Of a stretch of 64,000 nt of DNA, positions 40,196-53,589 are shown in pieces. How positions within the stretch are numbered: the stretch's first letter is position 1; every line of letters begins with the position of its first letter. The DNA comes from Onchocerca lupi. Its lineage: Eukaryota; Nematoda; Chromadorea; Rhabditida; Onchocercidae. The notes under the pieces were generated by a model. It was not told where the DNA came from. It did not search any database and saw only the letters and a list, made by a program, of their open reading frames with translations. The translations under genes were made by a program, and so were the position numbers. The DNA is taken from NCBI GenBank assembly GCA_028564675.1, contig JAOVVO010000193.1, forward strand, positions 1-64,000. The letters run 5' to 3'.

Positions 40196-42880
40196 TGGAT
40201 GCTTAACATTGAATTAATGATTAAATCATAAAGATTTCGAAATATGCTGGAATAAAAGATCGCAATTTAATCAACCAATAGATGAACAAGAATTGATAAA
40301 ATAATTAGTGCTAAATGATAAATCACAGACAAATAATACACCAACAAAATTTGTTGAATATTCCATTAAAAGGACCACTGGACCAGAAGTATTAATCATT
40401 AATTCTTAGTATAAATTAAATCCGCTTCATCTCTATTGATTTCTTGTTTTAAATATTATTGGAACAGAACTCTAATTGGGCCCAGAATTTTATCCAATTA
40501 ATCAAATTGGTCATGATAAAATCATTTAAATCCGATCACTACATAAAATATCTGCAATGTTTGCAAGAAAATGAAAGGAATTTTTCGCATCGATTTTATT
40601 ACCAAATAGATAAGAAGTTAGAATCTATGATCACATAGAAAGTTTAAGTGTAGCGGGAATACTTTGACACCCGAAAAACCGCGAGCAAGTACAACTTAAT
40701 TTCAAATTTCGATCTGAGGAACTTTCCAGAATCTTCTACTTGGGAATCAGAAAAAACAAGTTTAGAATTTCTCAATTATATCAAAATAATCATCAAATAG
40801 AAATGAAGAACGTATGAATTACTGTGTCTTTATTTCTGGCAGCATCTTTTGAGTTGATCAAACTTTCAAAATCCAATATTTCATGATAGAAATTTCTAGA
40901 ATTTTTCAAACCAGTCATTTCTTTCTTCCTTAAGAAATACTGATAGGTAAATCCATCTATTAGCAAGAATTTAATGATTTATTATCTTTTATGACAATTT
41001 TTAACTTACTTATTAGCTGTAAACTCCATTTAGATGAAAATGGATTTTAATGTAGCAATTTATAGAGAAATTCATTTAATTTTTAAAATGCAAATATTCT
41101 TTTGAGCTTCAACAAAATTCATTGTGCAAATAAGTGAAGTAAAAATAACTTCAAGAAAACCAGATTATGCAAATTTATTTACAAACAAACTTCTTCATAA
41201 CGTTTAAGAAAGTATAACAAAAATTGCAAAATTCACAAAACTTGTTTCGTTTTATTTTTCAAATTTTTAGCAATAAAAATTTTTCAACTATTTTAGAAAA
41301 TTACCGCCATGTTGCTTTACTTAAGTTTTTTTTTAGCACAGTAAGCTCATGATAAGATTGAGAAATGAAAAACAAAAATTGATAAATAATGTGTATAATA
41401 GTAGAAATTATATTACTTTGCCTTTAAGTTCATATTTCAAGCCAACAAATGGTCAGTTTTGATCTAGTTGAATTACAGATTTAATTAATGATCCGCTTCT
41501 CAACTCATTACTTCCAAACGTCCGAATAGAAGGTTGTCAGCTTTCAGTTCAACACATGAACATACGGTTTCTGCTTTATTTGATCAGATACTATCAATTG
41601 CAGTGATTAAACTTTTTATCATTATTAGTTCTATCACCACTACTATCAACAGTTTGTGATTCTAACAATTTGAAATTATTGCTGTCATGTTTTTCTCGAA
41701 AACAACAATCATCATCACTGAAATCCTGCACATATGAAATTTGTGCGGAATCTGTGTTGAAAAATTATTGGATTCTTTATCTCCGGTTTATCGATCGATT
41801 ATCATCATTTTATCCACCGAGAAATCATAAAGGTAGCAGTTTTGCAAACTTTTAAAAAGAATTTATACTGATTATAAGTGCCATTGATAGTGTCACATTT
41901 ATCGCTAATCAAATGAAGGATGATAAGAGCAGCCAAGAGATTCATTCATATTTGTTTTATTCTAATTGTTCTATTTAAATCTTTCTGTAAATATTCAGAA
42001 GACTAAGAATAGATATTAATAAATCTTGCTTGCAGTGAAGCTAGCATATTTATTCTCTCTAAAATCTGTGGAAAATCCATCGCTTATGAAAGCGATCAGA
42101 TAATAAGCTTTTCTAACTGTTTCAATCATTACGAAGTAATCTGCATAAATTGAGAAAAGGACGATTGAAATTTAAATAATCGAAGATTGGACGTAAAATA
42201 TGCGTTGTGTTGGATCGGTTATTTCTAATTCTCTTTATAACAGCATTGCTATAAGTTTAAGTTTAAGTTTAAAATTAATTAGTATTGTCGTTCATATTGC
42301 GAGTGCTAAGTATTTATGACACAAATATTGCATCACTATAATATAATATTTGCTAATTAATGATTTTGCATTTTTTATATTTCAGGAATTTAAGAAAAAG
42401 CGCTTGTTTTAGAACTAAAAATTGTGAACATTACAAGCTATCATTTACTGTTCTCTTCACGCATAAAGCAAAAGTTATTAATTTGCAAGTCCATTTTAAT
42501 GACCGGATAATTGGTTTGCATATTCATTAATTTTTCGATCAAGATTTCTGAACTTTAAGTGGACTGGAATGAAATTTGTTTCCGTTATTATCCGTCATAA
42601 TTAATTTCAAAATAATTGCCATACAGAAAAACCGAAAGAAGAAATCCACAGAGATTAGTGCAAAGAAATTTCGCAGAATAAATTCTTCGAGATTTTTTTC
42701 CAAAAGTATCTTAATAGAAGAAGTTCATTAATTGTCAAATGAAGAGATAAGCAAATATGGAAATCATCAGTAATCAATAAAACACACAAACCATATTCGG
42801 TTGAATGAAGATATACGACTAATTAAAACATCTACTGGAGGAAACATACAAGAGTAGCAAAAGAATTTTTTACTTTCACA
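40196..42880. other. Intergenic, nothing recognised
   Basis: AT-rich sequence upstream of the 421-residue gene. A short frame at 41670-41855 (+) has no support. A small GTTTAA tandem run lies near 42257. Confidence 0.6.
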
Positions 42881-44282
42881 TTAATCATTTTGAGGATCCA
42901 GAAACCAAGTACCAAGTTTTAAAGCTGCGGCCCACATTTCTTTTTGTAGTGATCTCATTAATAAGAGTTTCGGTGGTTTTGCTTCCTTGAATGGATCCCA
43001 TCTTAAAAATCATCTGTTGTTTTGAAATATTATCAATGTCATTCGATCATTTGTTTGGTTGAGAGATTTCTCTTCAGAGTTTCAATTTACTTTTTCAAGA
43101 AATAGAAGAAATATCTATCTATTTTAGAACAGAAATATTTTAAATTTATGATCATATAATTATAACTACTGCGTAAAGACTTTAATTATATTCAAATTAC
43201 TAGTAATTTGAGCAAATCGTAACATACGCGAATGCATATTCATGGTCAAATCGATCTTCAATTGCATGCCATATGAATTCTCGATTGCGACCTTTCCAAC
43301 CTAAAAAAAAAAGAAAAAAACATTAAATGTTATCATAGCATAGCATGATCAATGATCACTTGATATTCCAAAATTTAAAACTAATTGTGATCACTGAAAA
43401 AGTTTCAGTATGAATTCAATATGACTTTTGCAGAATCCCTATGAAATCACTTTTTGATGCATTATCAATCAGGATCTTCTTTTCATCGCTACTCCTCCAA
43501 TTTCACTTTAAAAACAAAGCTAAAATTATGCAATTCAAAAAAACAACAGTTTTGCAAAACGTTCCATTTCAACTCGACATGATTGGATTCCTGGCACCTG
43601 ACTTTTCATAAGAGCTAAACCATCAGGAGTCTTAACATCATCAGGAAACACATTTCAGCGAATAATCTCAGTTCCTGATGTATATCACAAAGGAAAAATA
43701 TTCATTTTATATTAAAATGACAAATATACTTCTATCGATTGTAATTTCCACTTTTTTTAATGCATATATTGCATAAAACGTAAGCAGAATCAGAAAGCAG
43801 CCGTTTTGAAAGTGTAGCGCGAAATTTTCATTATCATGCCAAGTATAATGACGTCCATAAAATCTGCAACAGATTTTATTTTGTGCAAGTACTTGAAGAC
43901 TTGTTATTAATAATTCTAATATTTCTGCATTTATCAGGAGGGCATGCTGTCAATAATGCAGCCGACTACATAGTGATTTTGGGATTTTGATTTGATTAAA
44001 GTTCGTCCATAATGCTTTGAAATGAACCTTATTTATGTTTGATAAATGAATTGCAAAAGCATACCCCCATAAACCTTCAACATTGCTAGTCTTCCACAAA
44101 TCAGTCTTTTTAACAATATCATCCCATATGGCTTTCCACTTCTCTCGAATTTTCGTTGAATAGGTTGACTGTCGTCGAACTGCCATTTGTTTCAAAAAAT
44201 AAGGCCGTAACGGTGGGCAAACCAGCCGCGTCATAGAATTCATCATCACCATATTAATGAAAGCTATTTGCATTTCAGTCAT
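42881..44282 (-). pseudogene. Damaged multi-exon gene, possibly mitochondrial protein
   Basis: Exon-like blocks on the minus strand. 44282 to about 44066 starts with ATG 6 nt behind an ATCAG acceptor; an early segment rich in Arg/Ser/Tyr (LRPYFLKQMAVRRQSTY) resembles a mitochondrial targeting region, and the block ends at a good GTATGC donor. About 43662-43570 contains NVFPDDVKTPDGLALMKSQ. About 43302-43230 contains WKGRNREFIWHAIEDRFDHE. About 43011-42881 contains PFKEAKPPKLLLMRSLQKEMW and a stop. The last two join cleanly in phase 2. The second block carries a TGA just before NVFPDD, where Trp would be expected, and does not match the phase of the first donor. So the gene is probably broken, unless the assembly has errors here. 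Family not recognised. Confidence 0.5.
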
Positions 44283-46598
44283 TTTTATCTGATCATGAGA
44301 ATTTCGTCAAATTTTCTATGTATGTCCACCTTGAAGCATATATTTTCAACAGATTTTAAAAAGTCGTCATTATTATCTACTTTATATTTATCACCCAAAT
44401 TTATAATTAAGAAATAAATTATAATAAACTCAATTAATTCAAAAAATTTAGAAAGTTTTACAGCTCAATTAATATTATTTTTATATCGAGTACTATTATT
44501 ATATCAATATCCATATTTTTTATAATTGCTATACAGTTCGATATAGGAACAAATGATTTTACTGATCAGTCAGATTAATACATGAAAAATAATGTTCATG
44601 CAAGCATTAAAACCGTGCGCGTGAAAATTTGCAAAATTTTATGATTAATTGACAAGTATTGCTATAATAAAAATAGTTGGAAAGGATTTTAAAAAAACTA
44701 AAAGTTATTACTGATAAAGCTTTTGTCGATACTTTTTGGTAATAAATCAGATATTTTTGTAAATTAACAAAATATCTAGAAATACAGTGAAAATTTTAAA
44801 AAAATCATTCAAATGATGAAGAGAAGAAAGAGTAAAGATATTTAACCAATAAAGTGAATATGCATAAAAATATCGAACTTGCTGTTGCATTTGTTACAAT
44901 GATTAAATCGATATTAATACAACAGATCAATTATTTAATGAAGATTTCTCAATAAAAAACCTCTCTAGATATGAAATCTTAACTAGAAGCGTGATAATGT
45001 CGAAAATGAAATTCCGTAATTTTGGCTATTAGTTTTTTTTTTTTTTTTTTTATATTATTGTTTGTTTGATTGTTTTTTCTCGTAGGGCTTATCCTCGTTT
45101 TCGTTTTGAAGAATCAAGATCGTTCCATTATGCCTCGATATTAGTTTAGATTCTATAGTAAAACTATAAATTAGTTTGATATTTAATCAGTGCTATCATC
45201 TTTCTCTCTATAGCAAATTATTATTAAAAGAAACAAAGCACAGAATTTTCATTCATGTTTCCGCTTGTTCGATCGCTTATCATTGTTTCTTAGGTCACTT
45301 TTCAAACTTTTGTTGAAATGTTTAAGCCAGTTGATATTTGTTCTTTGATGATGTTAATGGCATTTTTATTAATTTAAAAGGATAGCAAAATAGCAAATGT
45401 TAACAGTGTAAGTTCGAAATCTTCTGATTTTTGAAACGGTTATTGCTTCAAAAATATTTATGAAAAAACAAAATTGATAGGAACTTACGGCAGTACTTCG
45501 ATTTATTGCTTCGTCACAATAAATTTAGGACGAATTAATATGAATTATTTTTATCTGTATATTAACAATAGTATCAATTTATATGGTCTTATTTGCTCAA
45601 ATAATCTTTTATTCAATCCTCATTGGTCATTTTCTTGACCTCTGCTCTTTTTCAATGATTTGACTGTCGCAGAACAAGTTGATTGATATTAACAAGCTGA
45701 TATTCTGCAAATTAGTAAGAAAAATATAAAAAATTTAGAAAAACATTCGTATTTTTTTTGTGAGTTAATTTCTATGTACCAAATATCACTAAAAATCTCT
45801 GAGTGAAAATATGAAAACAGTCATAGAATTTAAAAATATTTTATATTTAAAAATAACAGATAATTCTTAGCCAGGCACTAGAAGCGTTATCAAAAGGATG
45901 TACCAGGCTTTCAATGAATTCTTATATAGTTCTTGAAAGACTTTATAACCTCTCTATGCTTGGAAATTTTCCAAATTTTTCGCAAAAAGAATTAAGAAAC
46001 TGTTTGGGAGTTTTGTAAACAAGAAAATTTCAGTCTCTTATAACTAATTTTGGAAAGAAATACGATCCCATGACATTTTCATTTTATCAACATGAAATCA
46101 TTCCATTTTATCAAAACCATAATCAATACAGTGATCGTAACAAATTCTGTCATATCAAAGTGTCATCTCATCATATAATCAACAATGATAAAATAATCAT
46201 ATAACAGTGATTTGATTTTTGCAAAATATAATAAGACAACAAAACAAACATATTGTAATTATAAATATAAAGTTCAAATTAGTTTAGAAATCAGTAATTT
46301 GAAAACTGAAAAAAAAATTGGGATGTTTAATGCAAGTAAATAACTTCAAACAATTCAAAATAACAATAAAAAATTTTTTCCAGACTGTCAAAGATGAAAT
46401 TTTAATTAATTTAAAAAAATTGATTTATTGCAAGAAATCTTGTCGATTTTATCGATAGTTAAAGGCACAAACAGGCGAAATGTTAAAAACTATCAGTCAT
46501 ACAACACAACAATTTATACTGCTGATAGTTTTGGGCAGAAAATTCGTCCTCCTCACGGTTACTTTTCGTATTTCGCAAAAAAATTCTGACATTTTTAC
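44283..46598. other. Intergenic or intronic, nothing recognised
   Basis: AT-rich, with poly(T) at about 45032-45050. No supported exon. Confidence 0.55.
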
Positions 46599-47470
46599 CA
46601 GATCAAGAAAACTATTTATCATAAGTTCTTCCATTTCTTCGCTCCCTTCTATGATCATTTTATCTTTTTCAAACTTCTCATCTTTCGTCAGGCCATCTTT
46701 TTTTGACTCAGTAAACTGCTCCGTGACGTCTTTTTCCCAGAAATCCGATTTTTTTTCTTCTGCTTCAAATTTTTTCTTCAGTTCAGTTTCGAAGAATTTC
46801 CAGAATCGTTATCTTTAGTTAAATTAAAAAAGGAAATTTTTCATCTGAAAGATTTATAATGTGTTGACGAGAACCCGAACTTTCCGTGCAGTATTGCAGA
46901 GAGAATATTAAAAAGAAATTAAAATGAAATAAATGTTCTAATATATTTGGAAAAAAAGTGAAAACAAAACAAAAAAATGATTAAAAAGACAGTAAATTGT
47001 ATTAACGAAAGGATATGTCTAATTTAAAATTTCGAATTCAAAAATTTTTTTAATATAATATTCTTCTTCTCTCGGCGATCGAAATAATAATGAACAATTT
47101 GCATATGATGTTACCTTCAGCATTTACTACGATAAACAAATAAGTATTAAGATAATTAAAAAAGTTATTCAATAACATGAAACTAATTAAAGCCATTAAT
47201 TTACATTTTTCATACCATAAACGAATTCTTAATAAGGAGATTTCTCATTTGAATCATTTATGCAAATTTGATGGATAATATTCAACCTTAAATATTGGCA
47301 CAAATTCTTCCGCCATCTCATATCGTGCAAAGAAGTTTAAAGCATCAGGCATCCTGTCTATATCTATCATTTCCTTGGCTGTTTCATTACCACGACTTAT
47401 CATTCCTGGCTATTCTTTCCAGTCTAAATTTCATAGAAAGAAAACTTTCTTAGCTATTTCCCATTCAGTC
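46599..47470 (-). pseudogene. Exon relics with in-frame stops, unrecognised
   Basis: Two minus-strand blocks retain coding character. About 47470-47287 contains SRGNETAKEMIDIDRMPD and FFARYEMAEEFVPIF but has TGA and TAG upstream in the same frame. About 46820-46599 contains FWKFFETELKKKFEAEEK and SDFWEKDVTEQFTESKKD. It ends at a GTAAAA donor but is preceded by a TAA in frame immediately after the only nearby AG. Retained frames of 60-75 codons rich in Glu/Lys in AT-rich DNA point to former exons of one gene. Confidence 0.45.
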
Positions 47471-48329
47471 ACTAACTAAAATGATATTTTTTAAATTAGC
47501 TGTAAAATGTATTAAAATACGCTAGAAAATATAAAAATGTCGAAAAGAGAATGATGGGAAAATTAATAAGAGTTGGCAAAAGTGATGAAACAAATTTGAT
47601 CGATGAAAAGTAAAATAATGTCTTAACAGACCTGACTTTAATCAAGTCAAAATACTTCTCTCTTATCACTACTCTCGAATGGAATAAAATTAATGACCTA
47701 ATGCTTTTCGAAAAGAAATAGTCGTCTGAGTAGTTGATGATTTCTGGGCGCTTCAACTATTCGACATGCGATATTGGCTGCAGCTGGAATATTTCGAAGT
47801 TTTATGCAGAGATATGTCATAATTGATTAAAAAGTTGAAAACGATTACCATCGAATAGATTTGTATTAGAGATATCAGAAGTCTATTTCAAATATACTGA
47901 GAACAGAATAGTATTCCATCGAAAAATGATTTGAAATTAAGTGACCTTACTTTTTCTGCTTATTGATTCGAAATTAAAAATTCAGATTTGCGTTTTTTTT
48001 TTTTTTTTTCAAAATATTTTATAAATTTATTGTCTTTACTTGTCTTTGCAGTATAAATATGTCTGTAATGAATATATATCGCAATGAATTAATTAGAGGA
48101 ATGAAATCAAAATATAAATCCATGCAATTACTGATAGAACAACTAAGCGATGATAATAAAATGATGCATATACGATTTAATCATTGATTTTTTTAGCTTA
48201 GGGTCAAACTAGGTTTAAGGTCAGAACTAGAAAGGTCAGGAGATGTTTCTTCTTTATCTCGTTCTTCCATTGCTTAGGTATGCCAAACTGTCTTACACTA
48301 ACTTAATTAATCTTTCATGAAGTCATTGC

Positions 48330-48840
48330 AACGTCATCAAATATCAATATTTCTCAGATTGAATACCAATAAATTATGTAAAACTGTGCATGTACCTGAT
48401 TTCTTGACAACATTCTTTCACGGTTCCAATAACAAAGTTGATGGTAAACTGCATTTATCAAATATTTCCGTATCAATAAAATCGTCACTAGAATCTTCAT
48501 TTTTTATACTTGGATTTAAGGAAGATCCTTTTTTATGGCAGGTTTCTTTTTTGAGATGCATTTCTTTTTTCTATGCGAATCCCTTTTTTAAAATAATTTC
48601 CTTTTACGAGTCTGATCTATATGTGAGTTTTGCAATTAATTTACCAGGATTATCTGAAATCTATAAGATACGAAAATCTCTTCGCATCTAATTGAATCCC
48701 GATCCATCGATTCGGCAGAATTAATTGTATTTTTTAATTCAACTTGGCGGTAGTATTTCTGAATTACTTTCCCGTCTGCCCTTCTGAAATAGTCTTTCTT
48801 TGGAAATAATTGGCCTCGTAGGAAATATCGCAAGATTTTT
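48330..48840 (-). pseudogene. Exon relics with three stops, unrecognised
   Basis: Minus-strand block about 48835-48670 contains PKKDYFRRADGKVIQKYY. A second block from a TTTCAG acceptor near 48650 down to about 48340 reads through an acidic segment IKNEDSSDDFIDTEIFDK but is broken by TAA, TAG and TGA. It may be part of the same decayed locus as 46599-47470. A T-rich frame on the opposite strand (48317-48691) is treated as its shadow. Confidence 0.4.
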
Positions 48841-49569
48841 AAGAAACTTTAAGGACACTAAATCATAAATTTCAATCTGCAATAAAACCATTTACACTTC
48901 ATTAAAAAATGACATCTAATGATAATAAAAATGTATCCATTCTTTTAATTTAATCGTTTTTTCACAATCAGTAGATAAAAAAGCATAAATTTCTTCATTT
49001 CTAAATTTATATTTTTAGTTATGCTTGAATTTTACAATGAAATATTTTATTTCATATCTTTGAAATCATATCAAGAGTTAAAATATAAATTTGAGTTTTC
49101 TGAATTATTAAATAGAATTTTAATTTTTAAGATGCACTTCTGCAAAAGATGTCGAGCACACACTGATGAGAAATATGGGAAAGCGACAGATAACTTCAGA
49201 ATATTAAAAAAGAGATATAGTCGAACAAGTATATTTAGATAAAATATATTAATGAAATCTGGCCAAAAAGAAGATGGAATTCAGGAGAAGAGAATGGAAG
49301 ATTATGCAACAAAACTTGACTAAAAATAGTAAACAGAACTATCGAATAGTTCATGGTGCTGGCGCGATTATAATACTGCATAATCTATGATTGACAGATT
49401 ATCTTAGCATTACTTTTAAAAATTGCAATTGTTGCAAGTTATACAAAGCATGCAAACTGATTAGGATAATTAGTTTTTCATTATCCAAAACAGACCTATT
49501 ATTCTATGCAATAAATATATCTTACTTCGAATATTAACATTAGAAAATCGATCGGTATATTATTTTTCA

Positions 49570-51136
49570 TTTTAGAGTTGTAAATCTTTAAAGCTTCAGC
49601 ACTTCATATGTCTCTCTTTGAATGTCAGAATGTAAAATATCTTTAAATTCGTCGACGTCTTTGTTGTGAGACGCAAGTATAGCTCGTTCACTCAGTCAAT
49701 CATGATTCTTACAAATGGTTTGAATTTCGGGAAGTATTTTTTTACCAACTCTTCTTTTAACGTTAATAAATCCTGTGGCCAGATCAACCGGCACTTTTCC
49801 GTTTTCAATTTCCAGCAATTGATGTGAAAATATTTCAGCTAATCGATTTTTTGCAGCTGGACACGCATATTGTAGTTAATTTCAACGTCTTTACGTGTCG
49901 GCAGAAAGTAGAGTATTTCAGGCAATCAATTATTTCTTCCGCTGGTGTTCATCGAGGAATTACAGATAATGTTCACCTGAAATCTCCTGGAACCAATATT
50001 AATGCTTTCCCAAATGGTCTGATGTTTCCATGCAAATCTTGTAATGATCGATCAAGAGTCCTGACCGATTTTCTATGCGCCATTGTGCATCATCCCAAAT
50101 AATAAGTTTGCATTTTGCAAAACTCTTCACATGCCGGATGTTTTGGAAATGTTGCATGTGGGAGTTTCAATCAATTGGGTGCTCAATGGCAATTTCAAAG
50201 CGAAATGAGCAGTTCTTCCGTCTGGTAGCAATGTGTAGATATTCCGGACAATGCAAGAGACAAGGCTATGCTATTTTGGGATCGAATTGTCGCCAGAATC
50301 AATCTAATTAAGGACGTTTTACCAGTCCCTCCCGGTGTATCCAGAAAAGAAGACTTCTCCAACTCCCTTATTGACAGTTTGCATTATTTGATCGTAAATG
50401 CCTTTTTGCTCAAACGTTAGCTCCGGAATATTTGATTGCATGTATGACAAAAGAGCAGTCATGTTGTAATTTTGTTCACAACGGAACTGTCCGAAGCAGC
50501 AGCAGATTGATTCGATGATGCTATTCCCAATTGATTGGGAACTTTATTCGCGATTTGTAAGCACAAGTTATAAATAGATAAAAATAAACAAATAAAAGTG
50601 TAATAGGAATGAAATTTAAAAAAAAAGAATTAGTATCAATTATATCAAATTATATAAATTGCCAGTACTTCTTAGATGTTGATGTACTTGAATATTCAAT
50701 CTATGGAAAAATGAAGGAAGTTGTGAGTTAATATTTTAGCATTAAATTTGCATCATATCAAGTTAAATTAAAATTAAATCGGTGAAGATTAATTAAGCAA
50801 AAAGATTGATCCCAAGATATATTTAGAATTAATGTAATAAAATTTCTTTAGATTAAATTGATGCCTTTTTTCAAACAAATTAAGCTAACTTTTATTGAAA
50901 AAAAAAAGAATTTCAATTCCAAGTTTTAACAGGTATCTAAATTTCTTTTTCAAATTTGTTATAAATGCAAAAACTTTTATATTTATATGCCATATCAGAG
51001 AGCATTATTTTTGTCATTTTTTTCCTTCTTTCCTTAGATAAATCCACATTGTGTCAAAATTTGAAAAAAATTGATGGAAAACTTGAGGAGTTCATTGCGA
51101 AGTAACAGGTAGCATTTACATTTTTATTTTTATAGA
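49570..51136 (-). mobile_element. Decayed Helitron-family element
   Basis: The minus strand starts at 51136 with TCTATAAAAATAAAAATG, and the next ~95 bp match the terminus found at 30880 and 59169. About 0.6 kb further in lies a decayed PIF1-type helicase of the Helitron kind (50560-49600). The Rep/HUH part expected upstream of the helicase is absent, so this is an internally deleted relic. The other end was not located; a very weak terminus-like sequence near 48915 (+) is not convincing. Confidence 0.75.
49600..50560 (-). pseudogene. Helitron PIF1-like helicase pseudogene
   Basis: Reading the minus strand with frame changes reveals, in order, LTFEQKGIYDQIMQTVN, the Walker A motif PGGTGKTSLI (about 50338-50309), ALKLPLSTQLIETPTCNISK, the Walker B-like LIIWDD, a decayed GDFR/VIP region, and ASHNKDVDEF near 49680. 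The order and spacing match the N-terminal half of helicases encoded by eukaryotic Helitrons. At least four frameshifts and several stops are present (for example one frameshift just before Walker A), so it is inactive. Confidence 0.88.
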
Positions 51137-53009
51137 GATACGATTTACAATTACTTCCTATTTTGAAATTTTATGAGGTTTTCATAAAATTTGGCAATAA
51201 TTCGATAGTTTTCTCACTTTTTGTTAATTGAATATCAAAGTTTTCCTAATTTTATTCTAAAATAAAATTTCTTGCCTAAATCAAAAACTTGTCGAAAACT
51301 GTTCACACAATGTAAGAAATACAAGAATGATGAAATAAGTTGCGCAAGATGGTGCTTGTTTTCTTGATTGCTCTAATCATTCTTTATGTCATTGAAAAAA
51401 AACTTTGAATTCTGTAAAATATTCTCGATCAAATTTTATTGATTTTAAAAGAAAGATCTTAGCAATCAAGTTGCTATATAGTCAGATCAAGTTGTTATAA
51501 AATAGTTCAATTTGTAACAGTGAAATGAATCCTTACATATATTGTCTCTGTCTCTTCTCTCTCTCTCTTTCGATTCACAGCATTCTTATCATGCTAAATT
51601 TAAAGAAAATTGTGGTGCAAATCAGTTAAGTGATAAGCATAGTAAGTTTCTGCAAGTTTTTAGACTTTAAATATAAGAAATTACTGCCATTCTGCAACAA
51701 TCAAGAAAATATTTGGTATCTCGAGACAATATAATAGTTCGAATAATTGTTTAATATGAAAGTATTCTGCAGTCTTCTCGATAATCGTCAAATAGGCCTA
51801 ATCATTAATGTCGATTCTCGACTTTTTTTGCTATTCTCGTTAGAAAAAATCGTCGAAAGAGTCATTTAGGCCTATCATTATTGATCAATTCCTTCTTCTT
51901 CAAATTATTAAATATTAAAAACTTCATTTTTCCGAGATATTTCTTTAAAAAGTTTGTTTTTAATTAGTAAATAATTGAATTTCGATTAGAAAATAGTAGA
52001 ATATATCATTAAAGACTAAGACAATTCAAATAAAAGAACTTTCAACAAATTATGCTTCTTCCAACTATCCGTTTAATTTATGCCATCATTGATTTATTTA
52101 TAAAAACAAATAGCGCATGTTCAATTCTTCATTCTTTTATTAAAATCACTGATAAGGTTGCATTGCCAAAATGGAATTTGATTAAGCTATGCATTATATA
52201 GGATAAATAAACTAAGATAAGTAAATAAGAATATAAATAAATAAATAGTAAGATATCCACACCATTTCTGTCATCTCCAACCTAATTATACCTAAACGGG
52301 CAAATTTTTCATTAGATTTGATGGTATATGCAATTTAATTTATACCATGCAGAACTCTTACAATATTCAACAGTATTTTCGTTTCCGGCAACTTATATTG
52401 CCATAAAACTTTCATAACTTTTATAGTTTGAAAATTGTTCTCTTATTGTTGGGTAATAAAATTTGGTGGTCTCTGAATGTTACAGAATCTATGAAAGAGT
52501 AAAGAATGCAAAAAATGTACCTACCGTTTCATTTCATTCCTGTGATCTTCAATAATTACCTGCAAACTTATCAATCTTTTTTTTTTCTTTTTTTAACTTA
52601 GCAACGAGTTCTCGCAGCGTCCCATTTGTTGCTAATTGATGAATGACTTAATTAGAAGAGGCATATCCATTTTCCACCTTTTTCGCATTAAATATTACAA
52701 TGACGGAGTAAATATTGTTTGCTGTAATAGTAAAGTAAAGCCTATCATTCTTTATAAGTTGCAAATAGTATTAATTGTAGTAATTTACTAAGGTGAGGTG
52801 ATTATTTATTATAACTAATTGGAAATATAATATACTCTTTTAAAATAAACAAGTCGTCATTATATTGCATTTTTTTGTTCGTTGTTTATTAAAAATTGTT
52901 TAAAGGAAGATTGCTTTTCGATAAACCCGATAAAGTATGGAAAACTTAACTGGTCATCCCTGAACGACCTCTAATCAATTCGGTCATATATTTACTCTAC
53001 ATTCATTAT
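51137..53009. other. Intergenic, nothing recognised
   Basis: AT-rich with a CT-rich microsatellite at about 51544-51571 and a T-rich run near 52578. No supported exon on either strand. Confidence 0.6.
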
Positions 53010-53294
53010 CTAAGCCATAAATCTCATTACCCTGGGAAGAGAGTTTTTCATTTCGAAGGAAAATTGCGGGCCGCACTTCATTCCTTTCTGGAATGCTGCC
53101 AAGTTAGTTGTTTCGGTAATACTGGCGTTGATGATTTGTTTGTTGGAAGTAATGCGGCGTGGAATCAGTCCTGGTTTCGGTAGTGAGGATTTCAGTGGCG
53201 TAAGGTATGACCTGACCTCTGAACTCGCTGCACATACCGATGAATTATATTTCCTCACGTTCACTACATAATAGTTAGTCGTACAGAATGGCAT
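53010..53294 (-). other. GC-richer open frame downstream of the channel gene, unrecognised
   Basis: A minus-strand frame of 94 codons with higher GC than its surroundings, containing KSSLPKPGLIPRRITS and MKCGPQFSFEMKNS. A good donor (GG|GTAATG) lies near its end at about 53030, and possible acceptors lie near 53266. It is about 300 nt past the stop of the channel gene. It may be an exon of another transcript, an alternative 3' exon or a transposon relic. Confidence 0.3.
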
Positions 53295-53589
53295 GATTAT
53301 TATATAAATGCAATTTATTTTCGATCAGCATTGAAATGTAAGACTGTTTCATTTTGTCCCATTCTTTACTATGAAGTGTAATTCTTTTGATTGGGTTTTT
53401 CTCATTTTCCTTTCTTTTTCTTTGATTTACTGAATTTATATAGCATATGCGAGAAAACTTTGTCTCTGATAAGATTTTAGAATTCATCAATTTTTAATAA
53501 GTTGTATCACTTCATTTCAACATTTTTTAGTCATCGCAGTCAGAAATTTTTTCTCCAAGGAAAAATGAGAATTGTGACAAATAACAAAT

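Noticed and set aside
46480..46818. 112-codon Ser/Phe-rich frame on the plus strand
   Set aside because: Antisense shadow of the Glu/Lys-rich minus-strand exon relic in the same place.
48317..48691. 124-codon plus-strand frame
   Set aside because: Explained as the complement of decayed minus-strand exons; no motif of its own.
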